From NCBI GenBank assembly GCA_964370605.1, contig CAYJJX010000006.1, positions 48,960 through 112,959 on the forward strand: 64,000 bases of DNA, read 5' to 3'. This DNA is from CAYJBH01 sp964370605 (GTDB lineage Bacteria; Bacillota; Clostridia; Oscillospirales; Ruminococcaceae). The position numbers and the translations under genes were made by a program. The stretch's first letter is position 1; each line of letters starts with the position of its first letter. The notes below the pieces were generated by a model. That model was not told the DNA's origin. It saw nothing but the letters and a program-made list of their open reading frames with translations, and made no database searches. Of the stretch, positions 53,892 through 62,817 are shown piece by piece.

Positions 53892-54713
53892 CTATTTTTT
53901 TATCCCTGCCACACCTCGCACGGTGTGATTGTAATCAAAGATCATTTCGGTCGAAAATCCGCATTGTCTCAATATATCCGCTACCGCCTGTTCGGTATTG
54001 GTGGCTATCTCAAAAACAAGACAGCCTCCCGAAACGATTTTTGAATAATACAGCTCACTTACTTTATGATAAAAATATAGCGGTGACGGCTCAAAAAGTG
54101 CGCTCGGCGGCTCGTGGGAAAGTTCCGGCTCGAGAAGGTTTCCTTCTTCTTTTGGGATATACGGTGGGTTGCATATGATCAAGGTCACACTTTCACTCTC
54201 TAACCGACTGTGATAGTCATGCAGGTCTGCAAGAACCGTATTTATAGTTCCTGCCGCGTTTTGATCAAGATAATGAAAGGCCTCACGGTATAGCTCTACC
54301 GCCGTCACCTCACAGCTTGGCACAAAACGCTTTATCGCAAGTCCGAGCGCTCCGGTTCCGGCGCAGAGATCCAGCACCGCCGGACTGTGAGTGTTTTTCA
54401 GAAATTCTATGGCATATTCCGCAACGCACTCGCTGTCCGGTCTCGGACACAGCACTCCCTCTCCGACCTTGAGCGATATACCCATAAACTCCCATTCACC
54501 CAAGATATACTGAAGCGGAATTCTCTCAAGGCGCTTGTCGATCATCTCGGTCATTCTTTTGATTTGCTCATCGCTGAGCGCCTCTTTGGACGGAATTCTG
54601 GGATCTCGTTTTGCCACCGCACAAAATATTAACCGTGCTTCCTGCTCCGGATTATCACACACCGCCGACAGTTTTTTTGCCATGTCGGCCAGAATCTTGT
54701 TACCAGCTTGCAT
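53892..54713 (-). CDS. prmC: Peptide chain release factor N5-glutamine methyltransferase
   Basis: 273 residues. It methylates the Gln of the GGQ motif in RF1/RF2. N-terminal helical domain, then a SAM-binding fold with VLDLCAGTGALGLAI near residue 113 and the catalytic NPPYIP near residue 180. The gene overlaps the DUF1385 gene by 14 bases, a pairing often seen in Clostridia. The release factor gene prfA, frequently next, is absent here. Confidence 0.95.
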   Translation of the reverse strand: MQAGNKILADMAKKLSAVCDNPEQEARLIFCAVAKRDPRIPSKEALSDEQIKRMTEMIDKRLERIPLQYILGEWEFMGISLKVGEGVLCPRPDSECVAEYAIEFLKNTHSPAVLDLCAGTGALGLAIKRFVPSCEVTAVELYREAFHYLDQNAAGTINTVLADLHDYHSRLESESVTLIICNPPYIPKEEGNLLEPELSHEPPSALFEPSPLYFYHKVSELYYSKIVSGGCLVFEIATNTEQAVADILRQCGFSTEMIFDYNHTVRGVAGIKK

Positions 54714-55629
54714 CTTTATCGTCTTCCGGCAAAACCGGTTTCACCGCCTCGATAGCGATCTCGATCATTTCATCGTCCGGCTCAAAGGTGGTGAGGTTTT
54801 GCAGTAGCAGTCCCGGTGCTGAAATGATGCGGGTAAATATATTATCATACCGTCCTGCAAGCTTGATAATCTCATACGATATGCCGATGACAAGCGGCAA
54901 CAACAAAAGTTTATACGCAATACGTATCAACGGGCTGCCCCAGCTCAACATTGAGTTCAAAGCTATACTGATGATGACGACGATAAGCATAAAGCTGGTG
55001 CCGCATCGTGGATGATGACGTTTGAACTTGCGCACATTTTCGACCGTCAACGGTTGTTTTGCCTCGTAGCAGAAGATGGTCTTATGCTCCGCACCGTGGT
55101 AGCCGAACGTCCTTTTTATCTCTTTAAGACGGGTGGCAAGCGCCAGATATACCACAAAAATGACCAACTTCAAAAGACCCTCGACGATAGTTTGAAAATC
55201 ACCGAGTGGCAAGAAGTTGTTTATGAAGGCTGTGATATATGTCGGAAAAACCATGAAAAGGAGTGTGGCAAGGCCTACTCCGAGTAAAAGCGAAATAATC
55301 CCGAATATCGCCTCGAACTTGTTGCCGAGTTTCTCGGTCACAAAGCGTTCAAACTTCCCTTTTTCTGCCTCTTGCTCTTCTTCTGTCATGGAAATATCCG
55401 CACTCTTCATCAGGCATTTATAGCCGGAAATCAAGGTGGATACCATGATGAAAACACCGCGGATAAATGGGAATTTTGCAATCTTTTTCGGCTCGATATC
55501 CCACTGCTCTATATATATTTCACCGTTCGGCTGACGTATCGCCATACAGCCCTTTGTCGGGCTCTTCATCATTATGCCTTCCAGCAGTGCTTGACCGCCT
55601 ATGGAGGTTTTAAATTTTTCTTTACTCAT
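54700..55629 (-). CDS. DUF1385 family membrane protein (YqhQ-like)
   Basis: About 309 residues from the ATG at 55629, which has AGGAA upstream; an earlier in-frame codon at 55692 lies within the promoter. GGQALLEGIMMKSP near the N-terminus and the Fe/Zn-like FGYHGAEHKTIFCYE and HPRCGTSFML segments are family signatures. Several membrane helices. Function unknown. First gene of the long minus-strand run. Confidence 0.93.
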   Translation of the reverse strand: MSKEKFKTSIGGQALLEGIMMKSPTKGCMAIRQPNGEIYIEQWDIEPKKIAKFPFIRGVFIMVSTLISGYKCLMKSADISMTEEEQEAEKGKFERFVTEKLGNKFEAIFGIISLLLGVGLATLLFMVFPTYITAFINNFLPLGDFQTIVEGLLKLVIFVVYLALATRLKEIKRTFGYHGAEHKTIFCYEAKQPLTVENVRKFKRHHPRCGTSFMLIVVIISIALNSMLSWGSPLIRIAYKLLLLPLVIGISYEIIKLAGRYDNIFTRIISAPGLLLQNLTTFEPDDEMIEIAIEAVKPVLPEDDKDASW

Positions 55630-55660
55630 TAAATTCCTGTTCATTGACTTGTATACGTTT

Positions 55661-55689
55661 AGTATATCACAAAAACCGTGTATTGACAA
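55661..55689 (-). promoter_or_regulatory. Promoter of the DUF1385-prmC run
   Basis: On the minus strand TTGTCA (55689-55684), 17 bases, TATACT (55666-55661). Its -35 shares five bases with the -35 of the opposite promoter. Confidence 0.6.
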
Positions 55690-55710
55690 CAAATTTTATT
55701 ATGATATACT
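55683..55710 (+). promoter_or_regulatory. Divergent promoter for the 55.7 kb gene
   Basis: TTGACA (55683-55688), 16 bases, TATACT (55705-55710). Overlaps the minus-strand promoter at the -35. Confidence 0.6.
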
Positions 55711-55743
55711 GATTAAAGATTATATTATTTTTGTTATGGAAAT

Positions 55744-56358
55744 GTGATGATGAACTTTGATGTGACCATCATCGGTGGCGATGGCAACGATGAAAAAGAA
55801 GAGAATATTCAATATTTGTACTGTGATTTCAAAAGTGGGCTTTCACAGGCATTGGGCGAGTATGTAATTTTTTTGGGATTATCCGACTTTAACTCTCAAA
55901 ACCGCATAGCTAAACAGCTCGCTTTGCTGCAATCATCAGGCGCCGACATTTGTTTTTGCGGAGCAGTCTCGGAGGATGGCGATGATTTTGATCCAAATGG
56001 GCTGATCGGTGTCATTCCGCCTGCTACCGTAGCGGTAGCAAACCTTTGCCTTGCGACAGCAATGTTTAAAACAAATTTTCTTCGCAACCGGCTCGGCGAT
56101 GAAAAAATATCATCAATCAACCCATATTTTTGGCTGAATGTTATGCGAGATGCAAAGTGTATTGCACTAAAGGATAAGCTTGTAACCGTGTCAAGCAACG
56201 AACAATATTCATTTAGGGAACTGTATGGCAGCGAGGCGCAGAGCAAACACCATCCCTTAATTAAATATTACCATGAGTACGAAAAATTAAGCAGTAGCGG
56301 TCTTTACAAGGTAACCCGACTGCCCTCCAAGCTTTCGGACATGTTCTTCAATCGATAA
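55744..56358 (+). CDS. GT2-like protein, degenerate
   Basis: 204 residues. GLSQALGEYVIFLGLSDFNSQNRIAKQLALLQ reads like the middle of a GT2 domain (A-x-G-E-Y-x-x-F-L), but the catalytic Asp-x-Asp is replaced (GLSDF), and the N-terminal nucleotide-binding strand is abbreviated. It may be a non-catalytic relative or a decaying gene, although the frame is intact and a good promoter stands before it. Function unknown. Confidence 0.6.
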   Translation: MMMNFDVTIIGGDGNDEKEENIQYLYCDFKSGLSQALGEYVIFLGLSDFNSQNRIAKQLALLQSSGADICFCGAVSEDGDDFDPNGLIGVIPPATVAVANLCLATAMFKTNFLRNRLGDEKISSINPYFWLNVMRDAKCIALKDKLVTVSSNEQYSFRELYGSEAQSKHHPLIKYYHEYEKLSSSGLYKVTRLPSKLSDMFFNR

Positions 56359-56512
56359 GCCGTTATCATTTTGTCGAATAGCCATACCAACGCTCGGCGA
56401 GACATACACCGAATTTTTTTCGCCTTCAAACCACACGATTATAATTATCAGTTTTGGTTAAGAGGCGACATATTATCTAACCTAAACGATTATATATTAT
56501 TCACCATAAAAA

Positions 56513-56538
56513 ATCCCCCGCCTGCAAAGGTGGGGGAT
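56513..56538 (-). terminator. Terminator after the DUF975 gene
   Basis: 10-bp GC-rich stem (56513-56522 with 56529-56538, one G-T pair), followed on the minus strand by six T. Confidence 0.8.
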
Positions 56539-56554
56539 GATAATGTATAACTGC

Positions 56555-57343
56555 TTATTGCATGGGTTGCTGAGGATCTTGCGGCTGTTGCGGCTGCTGA
56601 TACTGAGGCTGTTGCGGCTGTTGATACTGAGGCTGTTGCGGCTGCTGATACTGGGGTTGTTGCGGTTGCTGATACTGGGGTTGCTGCGGTTGCTGATACT
56701 GAGGCTGTTGGTACTGAGGCTGAGCGTATTGCGGTTGTTGATATTGGGGTTGTTGTGGTGCTGCGTAGGCTGCATTTTGTACGGTTCCTGCATCAAGTGC
56801 CTTGACTTGCTTGTAGAAATTCGCAACAGTTACTTGCATGTACGGTCCAACATATAGTGTTGCAAGGCCAAAAGTAATGCCGCAGAGCAGTGCCCACGGA
56901 ATGAAAGAGAGCATCAGTACAAAGTAGTTCATTTTATGACCAAACATCATGCGCTTGCTGTCGTCAATTGCTTCAAACACACCCTTTTCCGGATTCTCGG
57001 CCATTACGTAAGGAGCCATCGAATAGGATATCGCTTTGATAATACCGGGGATAAAGAACAACATCGACCACAGCATGGTGAAAAGGCCGATCATGAAGTA
57101 AAGGCCAAATGACTTAACCAGTATCGATATGCGCTCAAACACCATGCCAATCTCGGCAGTTTGTCCGTTTGACACATTGATAATCATATAAATCATGCCG
57201 ATATAAAGAACCGGAGCAACAATTATTCCGACAATCGGTATCGCGGTAATCAAACCACAGATAAGTATTGCCAAAATCAGCATTATAAGGTTGCCCTTCA
57301 AATTCTGCTTTGCAGTAGCCTTCAAATCTGCGCGTGTGTACAT
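56555..57343 (-). CDS. DUF975 membrane protein with Gln/Pro/Tyr repeat tail
   Basis: About 262 residues from the ATG at 57343 (GGAGGG 7 bases upstream). It has an N-terminal MYTRADLKATAKQNLKGN and four to six membrane helices, typical of DUF975 proteins. The last 65 or so residues are a low-complexity tail of repeated QQPQY units encoded by a degenerate DNA repeat (about 56560-56750). The tail is probably cytoplasmic and disordered, possibly a binding or clustering segment. Repeat number could vary between strains. Confidence 0.88.
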   Translation of the reverse strand: MYTRADLKATAKQNLKGNLIMLILAILICGLITAIPIVGIIVAPVLYIGMIYMIINVSNGQTAEIGMVFERISILVKSFGLYFMIGLFTMLWSMLFFIPGIIKAISYSMAPYVMAENPEKGVFEAIDDSKRMMFGHKMNYFVLMLSFIPWALLCGITFGLATLYVGPYMQVTVANFYKQVKALDAGTVQNAAYAAPQQPQYQQPQYAQPQYQQPQYQQPQQPQYQQPQQPQYQQPQQPQYQQPQQPQYQQPQQPQDPQQPMQ

Positions 57344-57608
57344 CTTTTTACCCTCCAAAAAATCTTGGATTAATTTTAGCATACATATACTTTTGTGTCA
57401 ATATATTTTGTTAGTTATTGCCTATTTTCATGCACGTTTTAGTGCTAAATGCAGAAAATTCATCTCTATCATTTTTAAAACTGTGACCCACTTTACTCGA
57501 GGTATTTCGACTCTATTCAGCATCGGCTCACATAATACTTGAAAATGGTTTGAAAATATGGTATATTATACCATGAATAAGTTTGATTAGTCGAAAAGGG
57601 GTATTATA

Positions 57609-58868
57609 TTGAAGTTGATAAAAAACCACATCCTTTTCGTTACTATGAAGAACTTAAACCCCAACTCCAGAATATCTATTTTAACCGAACCGCTCTGGTT
57701 CATACCCTATTCTATATTTGTTCCGTTTCAATCGCTCTACATGCGGCAGCTTGGGCTCTCGACCGGAGAAATTGGCTTTGTACTCGGCATTTCAATGTTT
57801 TTGCAGGTGTTTTTATCACTGGCTGGTGGCATAATCACCGACAAATTCGGACGACGCAAAACAACTTTTTTCGCCGACATTCTGGCATGGACTGTCCCCT
57901 GCCTAATCTGGGCTTTTTCGCAAAACTTCTGGTGGTTTGTGGTCGGTGCAGTTATCAACTCACTCGTGTCTGTTTCACATGTGTCTTGGACCTGCCTTTT
58001 TGTTGAAGACTGTCAGCCGAGATATGTCCGAACTGCTTTTTTGCTCATTCAGATCTGCGGAATGCTCTCGGTTTTCTTTTCCCCAATTTCGATCCTGCTG
58101 GTCGCAAACTACGGTGTTGTTCCTGCGGTGCGTGCCATATACATATTTTCCGCCATCTCAATGTTCATGAAGTTTGTCATCCTCTTCCGCTTTGGCAACG
58201 AAACCCAACTTGGATTGCGGCGATTGGAGGAGACGAAAAACGTCAGTTTCCGTGAGATGCTCGCCGGATATAAGGGAGTAATAAGGAAAGTTTTCACTTC
58301 AAAACAGATGCTTTTTGTGGTCGGCTTCATTACAATATTTCAAATTTGTGCCATCCCTACCACCTCTTTTTTTGCGCTTTATGTGACCGAGACGCTCGAC
58401 ATCTCAGACGAACTGGTCGGTTTTTTCCCAATTCTTCGCACGCTGTTGATGTTACTTTTCGTGTTGCAACTCCAAAATGTAGTCCATCGTCTAACCATGT
58501 GGCAAGGTGCGCTAATCGGATCGGCACTCTACATAACCAGCCATATCGTCCTCATTTTCGGTAGCGCCGGCAGTTTAATTCCGATTATTATTTATACCCT
58601 ACTTGAGGCGAGCGCCTACTCCTTCATAGCACCGCGAAAGGATGAATTGATGGTACTGTACGTCGATGAACAGAACCGCTCGCGAATCTATGCGGTATAC
58701 ACAGCCGCCATGATCGGGTTTTCCGCTCCGTTTGGCGCTGTGTTCGGTTGGCTGTATGATTATGATACCCGCCTTCCGTTCATAATTAACATAACGCTAT
58801 TCACCCTTGCCGCCATTATGGTAGGCTGTTCCAAACATTTGAGAAAGCATGAGGAGACGTATGTTTGA
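57609..58868 (+). CDS. MFS transporter
   Basis: 419 residues with twelve probable helices. The loop GGIITDKFGRRKTTFFAD near residue 75 is the MFS signature. Start is a TTG at 57609 with AAAAGGGG 7 bases before it; an ATG at 57645 has no such site. The substrate cannot be assigned. It overlaps the GCS2-like gene by 8 bases, so the two are translated together. Confidence 0.88.
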   Translation: MKLIKNHILFVTMKNLNPNSRISILTEPLWFIPYSIFVPFQSLYMRQLGLSTGEIGFVLGISMFLQVFLSLAGGIITDKFGRRKTTFFADILAWTVPCLIWAFSQNFWWFVVGAVINSLVSVSHVSWTCLFVEDCQPRYVRTAFLLIQICGMLSVFFSPISILLVANYGVVPAVRAIYIFSAISMFMKFVILFRFGNETQLGLRRLEETKNVSFREMLAGYKGVIRKVFTSKQMLFVVGFITIFQICAIPTTSFFALYVTETLDISDELVGFFPILRTLLMLLFVLQLQNVVHRLTMWQGALIGSALYITSHIVLIFGSAGSLIPIIIYTLLEASAYSFIAPRKDELMVLYVDEQNRSRIYAVYTAAMIGFSAPFGAVFGWLYDYDTRLPFIINITLFTLAAIMVGCSKHLRKHEETYV

Positions 58869-60189
58869 AAAGGTAAGTGCACGTGATTTCGTGGAAGAAA
58901 AGCTTTTTGCGCCGTTTTTCCGTAAAGAAGCGCAATACATCGGTATTGAACTGGAGTTACCTATCCTGTTTGTCGACCGAAGCAAAAACTCAAAACAGCT
59001 AGGTGTCGAGTTTTTGAATGAACTGATTGCCGGCGGTCGTTTCGTCGAGGAAAAAGCCACCTGTTCACCCATTATTATGAGGGTGAACAGCAAAGAAGGT
59101 GACAGCATTTCGTTCGATTATAGCTATGCAACCATCGAGTTTTCTATGGCAAAAGCTATTGCCATCGGTGAGATTGCGGATCGATTTTATCGCTATCTTG
59201 ATCTCGCGGTAGAATTTTATGGTAAACATGACTGCATCATCAGCGGAATAGGCACCAACCCTATGATGCCAAATGAGATCGAGTATACTCGAAGTAACTA
59301 TACCGACACATTGCGTCGGTTCATAGAAAATCACTGTCCCCAAAAGGACCCCAAATATTACCTACTGAATATGCAGTCGGTACAGACACATATCGAGATT
59401 CCGGGCAAGCAATTGGTCGAAGCTTACAACGTAATGTGCCTTGTCGACTTCGCAAAAGGTCTTCTCCTATCAAATTCATTGCCCGATCCTTCAAACCTAC
59501 CTCCCGACGTGTCCTACGAAGCGAACACTCTGTGCGCAAGGGATTTCAACTGGGAAGGCTCCGGCTTTCCGAACACGGGACTCTGCGACACGAGGCTTGA
59601 AGACATCGAACATCTTATCGATTATTTCACCGATAAAAAGCTCTGTTTCAAACGAGATGGCTATGATTATTCCTGTTTCGAACCTATTGCCTTAAAAGAA
59701 TATTTTGAGCAAGGAAATCGAACATCAGAGGATTTGAATGCCTTTTTCAATGTCGAGCGTGTCACGATCAACCTATATAATGTATTAGAAATGCGTGGAG
59801 ATTGTACGCAGCCTCTGAGCGAGAGTTTTTGCCCCAGTGCATTCAATATAGGAATATGCCACAACGCTACCAAGGCATGGCAACTCACCTGTAAATTTCT
59901 TGCAGAAAATCGACTCCACACTCTCGGGAATCGTGAACTGCGCAGATTGGCAATAACCGGCCGGCTGACCGAAATGATACCGAGCGAACTGCTTTCAAAT
60001 TTTCTGCTCGAGCTGCTGGATGTCGCTAAAGAAGGATTGCAAGATCGTGGCCTTGGAGAACTTCCGTTTTTGATGCCTCTCTATGAGCGTGCAGAAACAC
60101 TCTCCAACCCAGCGCTTCGTCAACTTGACATGCTCGCACAGGGTGAAGGACTACTTGAAATTGCAAAACGATATGCTTTTTTCCGCTAA
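58861..60189 (+). CDS. GCS2-type carboxylate-amine ligase (glutamate-cysteine ligase-like)
   Basis: About 442 residues from the ATG at 58861 (GAGGAG 4 bases before). IGIELELPI near residue 33 holds the metal/ATP-binding Glu residues, and LEMRGDCTQP near 315 resembles the substrate-binding Arg region. These enzymes join glutamate to an amine such as cysteine with ATP. No glutathione synthetase gene is adjacent, so the product may be gamma-glutamylcysteine or another gamma-glutamyl compound. Coupled to an MFS transporter, which could export it. Confidence 0.82.
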   Translation: MFEKVSARDFVEEKLFAPFFRKEAQYIGIELELPILFVDRSKNSKQLGVEFLNELIAGGRFVEEKATCSPIIMRVNSKEGDSISFDYSYATIEFSMAKAIAIGEIADRFYRYLDLAVEFYGKHDCIISGIGTNPMMPNEIEYTRSNYTDTLRRFIENHCPQKDPKYYLLNMQSVQTHIEIPGKQLVEAYNVMCLVDFAKGLLLSNSLPDPSNLPPDVSYEANTLCARDFNWEGSGFPNTGLCDTRLEDIEHLIDYFTDKKLCFKRDGYDYSCFEPIALKEYFEQGNRTSEDLNAFFNVERVTINLYNVLEMRGDCTQPLSESFCPSAFNIGICHNATKAWQLTCKFLAENRLHTLGNRELRRLAITGRLTEMIPSELLSNFLLELLDVAKEGLQDRGLGELPFLMPLYERAETLSNPALRQLDMLAQGEGLLEIAKRYAFFR

Positions 60190-60234
60190 AACACATAGTT
60201 TTTTTGAAAATTAATATTTTTTTTGAAAAAAAGC

Positions 60235-60262
60235 TAAAGTTTTTTTGATACGGTGCGATGTT
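60235..60262 (+). promoter_or_regulatory. Sigma-28-like (flagellar) promoter of flagellin
   Basis: TAAA (60235-60238), 16 bases, GCGATGTT (60255-60262), close to the TAAA-N15-GCCGATAT pattern. Three T-runs of 7-8 bases ending in GA (60199, 60217, 60240) precede or overlap it. Confidence 0.65.
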
Positions 60263-60337
60263 ATTATCAGAGACGCAGAGAGCGTCGAATAAAGAGAAGA
60301 AAAGGAATTCTTCTCTCGAGAGATTAAGGAGAAAATT

Positions 60338-61150
60338 ATGATTATTCAACACAACATTATGGCGATCAACTCGAACCGTCAACTCGGCGTCAACAACAGC
60401 GCAGTAGCAAAGAACCTTGAAAAATTATCTTCCGGTTATCAGATCAACCGTGCAGGCGATGACGCCGCGGGTCTTGCAATCTCGGAAAAAATGAGATCTC
60501 AGATCAAAGGTCTTGAGGTTGCACAGGTTAACTCGCAGGACGCTATCTCGCTTATACAGACAGCTGAAGGCGCTCTGACCGAAGTTCACAGCATGCTCAA
60601 TCGTATGACCGAGCTCGCAACCAAAGCCGCCAACGGCACATACGAAGACACCGACCGTGACAAACTGCAAAAAGAGATCGAAAGCCTTAACGACGAAATT
60701 GACAGAATCGCCAAATTCACAAACTTCAACGGCTTGTCACTCCTCGACGGCGCACAGGCTAAAATGACCTTCCAAATCGGTGACACCTCGGCACAGTTTG
60801 TTGAGCTTAAACTCACCGCAATGGATACAACAGCTCTCAAATTGACAGCTGTTAACATCAGCCAGATCACAACGGCACAAAAAGCAATCGACGTCATCAA
60901 AAATGCTATCGAATTGGTTTCAGAACAACGTGCAGAATTCGGTGCTATGCAGAACCGTCTTGAGCACACCATCGCAAACCTTGGCGTAACCACCGAGAAC
61001 ATGACCGCCGCTGAAAGCCGTATCCGCGACACAGACATGGCGAAAGAGATGATGGCATACACCAAGAACACAGTTCTGGTACAGGCCGCACAGGCAATGC
61101 TTGCACAGGCAAACACCCAACCGCAATCGGTTCTCCAACTTCTCCAGTAA
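60338..61150 (+). CDS. hag: Flagellin, short form
   Basis: 270 residues. The N-terminal D0/D1 domain starts MIIQHNIMAINSNRQL and includes NLEKLSSGYQINRAGDDAAGLAISEKMR; the C-terminal D1/D0 domain ends in SVLQLLQ. The middle variable domain is almost missing, as in many Firmicutes short flagellins. It polymerises into the filament after export. No other flagellar genes lie nearby. AAGGAG precedes the ATG; the mRNA has a 5' leader of about 70 bases. Confidence 0.97.
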   Translation: MIIQHNIMAINSNRQLGVNNSAVAKNLEKLSSGYQINRAGDDAAGLAISEKMRSQIKGLEVAQVNSQDAISLIQTAEGALTEVHSMLNRMTELATKAANGTYEDTDRDKLQKEIESLNDEIDRIAKFTNFNGLSLLDGAQAKMTFQIGDTSAQFVELKLTAMDTTALKLTAVNISQITTAQKAIDVIKNAIELVSEQRAEFGAMQNRLEHTIANLGVTTENMTAAESRIRDTDMAKEMMAYTKNTVLVQAAQAMLAQANTQPQSVLQLLQ

Positions 61151-61180
61151 GCGACTCGACGCTCACAATAAAAATAGTAA

Positions 61181-61210
61181 AGAAGAGAGTAGAAATATCT
61201 ACTCTCTTCT
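61181..61210. terminator. Bidirectional terminator, flagellin and ABC-2 permease
   Basis: 13-bp perfect stem (61181-61193 with 61198-61210), loop AATA, T-rich on both strands. Confidence 0.85.
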
Positions 61211-61300
61211 TTTGGTTTTCCGGCAAGCGACCGGATTTTTGATGCTCTTAATTTTGCTATGCATATATGGCCATTCAGCTTGAAAGACTATGACGAAAAG

Positions 61301-61873
61301 TTATCCTCTTTTTTCATTGAACTTAATCGACACAACAATAGACAATACATTTATCACTATAGCTACCGATAACAAAGGCAATGCACTGTCAAAATACATA
61401 AGTATATCTATGCCGTCAGTGGTCTGTAATATAGCGATCAATGCAAATATCGGAGCCGCTATTACCATGTAAACAACGCGACCTTTTTCCATGCCAAACT
61501 TAAAGATAAAAGGCAGGCTAAACGCAGTCACAACACTACCGACAAATATACCGAGCAACATTGCATAAACCGGTTGCCCGGCAATAATCGACTGTGCGGC
61601 AAACGACAAACCACCAACTATCGCAATGCAAATATAGCCGATTAAATATTTGCTGAGCGTGAGTGATACATTTGAAAAGGGATAAACTCTTGCCAGCTTG
61701 TCAAAACCGCATTTTTCGTCGATGGCGATGGTGTTCATCGGTAATAAGGCGGCGATCATAATGGCGAATATTACGAAGTTCTGTAAAAAGGTAGAAAAAA
61801 TGAGGACAAAGATGAGGATTCGTCCGATGTCTTTTGAAATGATCAATCCGTCCTTTATCAGCAATGCTTTCAT
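61301..61873 (-). CDS. ABC-2 type permease
   Basis: 190 residues, about five membrane helices, with the pattern IMIAALLPMNTIAIDEKCGFDKLARVYPFSN common in small ABC-2 permeases of YtrA-type loci. It partners the ATPase encoded upstream. Such units often confer tolerance to cell-wall-active peptides; substrate here unknown. Confidence 0.85.
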   Translation of the reverse strand: MKALLIKDGLIISKDIGRILIFVLIFSTFLQNFVIFAIMIAALLPMNTIAIDEKCGFDKLARVYPFSNVSLTLSKYLIGYICIAIVGGLSFAAQSIIAGQPVYAMLLGIFVGSVVTAFSLPFIFKFGMEKGRVVYMVIAAPIFALIAILQTTDGIDILMYFDSALPLLSVAIVINVLSIVVSIKFNEKRG

Positions 61874-61885
61874 GTTATTTCCTTT

Positions 61886-62716
61886 CTATCGTGATAAAAA
61901 TATAACTATGTCTTCCAGCGTCGTCAACTCGGTGCGAAAACTGCTCGGTATTTTATCTTTTTGCACTAAAAGATCATATCCGTAGCTTGTCTTTTTCTTG
62001 CGAACGATCGCCTCCGGCGCAATTGATTCAATATCATCGGTTTTGAGCAGTGCATACTTTTCCATCAACAGGTCTTTCTCTTCGTTGACTATCAGTTTTC
62101 CTTGATGAATGAATACAATATAGTCGCAGATTTTTTCAAGGTCGCTCACAATGTGTGAGGTGATCAAGATAGTGTTTTTTTCGTCACGGGTATATTCATT
62201 CAGAATGTCAAGAATCCCCTCACGCACCAACGGGTCAAGCCCTGCAGTCGCCTCGTCGAGTATCAACAATCTCGGACTGTGGGACAGCGCGGAGGCGATG
62301 CTAAACTTCATCAACATGCCTCTTGAAAACTCCTTGAACTTCTTTTTTAGCGGCAGATTAAAAGTATCAATATAGCCATCAAAGCATTTGCTGTTAAACT
62401 TGTCGTAAGTTTCTTTCAACACCGATTTTGCGTCCTTTATCGTAAACGATTCCGGAAAAGCCGCACCATCAATGACGATTCCGATATCTTGTTTTGCCTC
62501 GTCAAAGCTTTTATCCAGATTGCTGTTGCCGAACACCGATATACTACCGCCATCATAACTGACAGTATTCAAGATTGCACCGATGGTCGTGCTCTTGCCT
62601 GCACCGTTTTCACCGACCAGACCTACGATGCTTCCGGTCGGAATGTCAAAGCTGATATCGTCCAGCACAAAATCGTTGTATCTCTTTGTCAGGTTTTTTA
62701 TCTCGACTGTGTTCAT
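61886..62716 (-). CDS. ABC transporter ATP-binding protein
   Basis: 276 residues. Walker A GENGAGKSTTI near residue 37, signature FSRGMLMKFS near 133 and Walker B LLILDEATAGLD near 152. A C-terminal extension of about 60 residues is usual for exporters of this class. It lies 12 bases before the permease and follows a GntR-type regulator gene. Confidence 0.93.
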   Translation of the reverse strand: MNTVEIKNLTKRYNDFVLDDISFDIPTGSIVGLVGENGAGKSTTIGAILNTVSYDGGSISVFGNSNLDKSFDEAKQDIGIVIDGAAFPESFTIKDAKSVLKETYDKFNSKCFDGYIDTFNLPLKKKFKEFSRGMLMKFSIASALSHSPRLLILDEATAGLDPLVREGILDILNEYTRDEKNTILITSHIVSDLEKICDYIVFIHQGKLIVNEEKDLLMEKYALLKTDDIESIAPEAIVRKKKTSYGYDLLVQKDKIPSSFRTELTTLEDIVIFLSR

Positions 62717-62817
62717 GAAAATTATTCTCCTTTCATTTCATGCGGTGAATATATAGCGCACCACCTTCTCTTTAAAACAATAGATTAACGTACAGTATCT
62801 TGCGTCGCTTCTTTCGG

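Noticed and set aside
56537..56857. Leucine-rich frame on the plus strand
   Set aside because: Low-complexity antisense reading of the QQPQY repeat; not a real leucine-rich protein.
60586..61116. 176-codon frame opposite the flagellin gene
   Set aside because: Antisense shadow of a highly biased gene; no ribosome binding site or recognisable domain.
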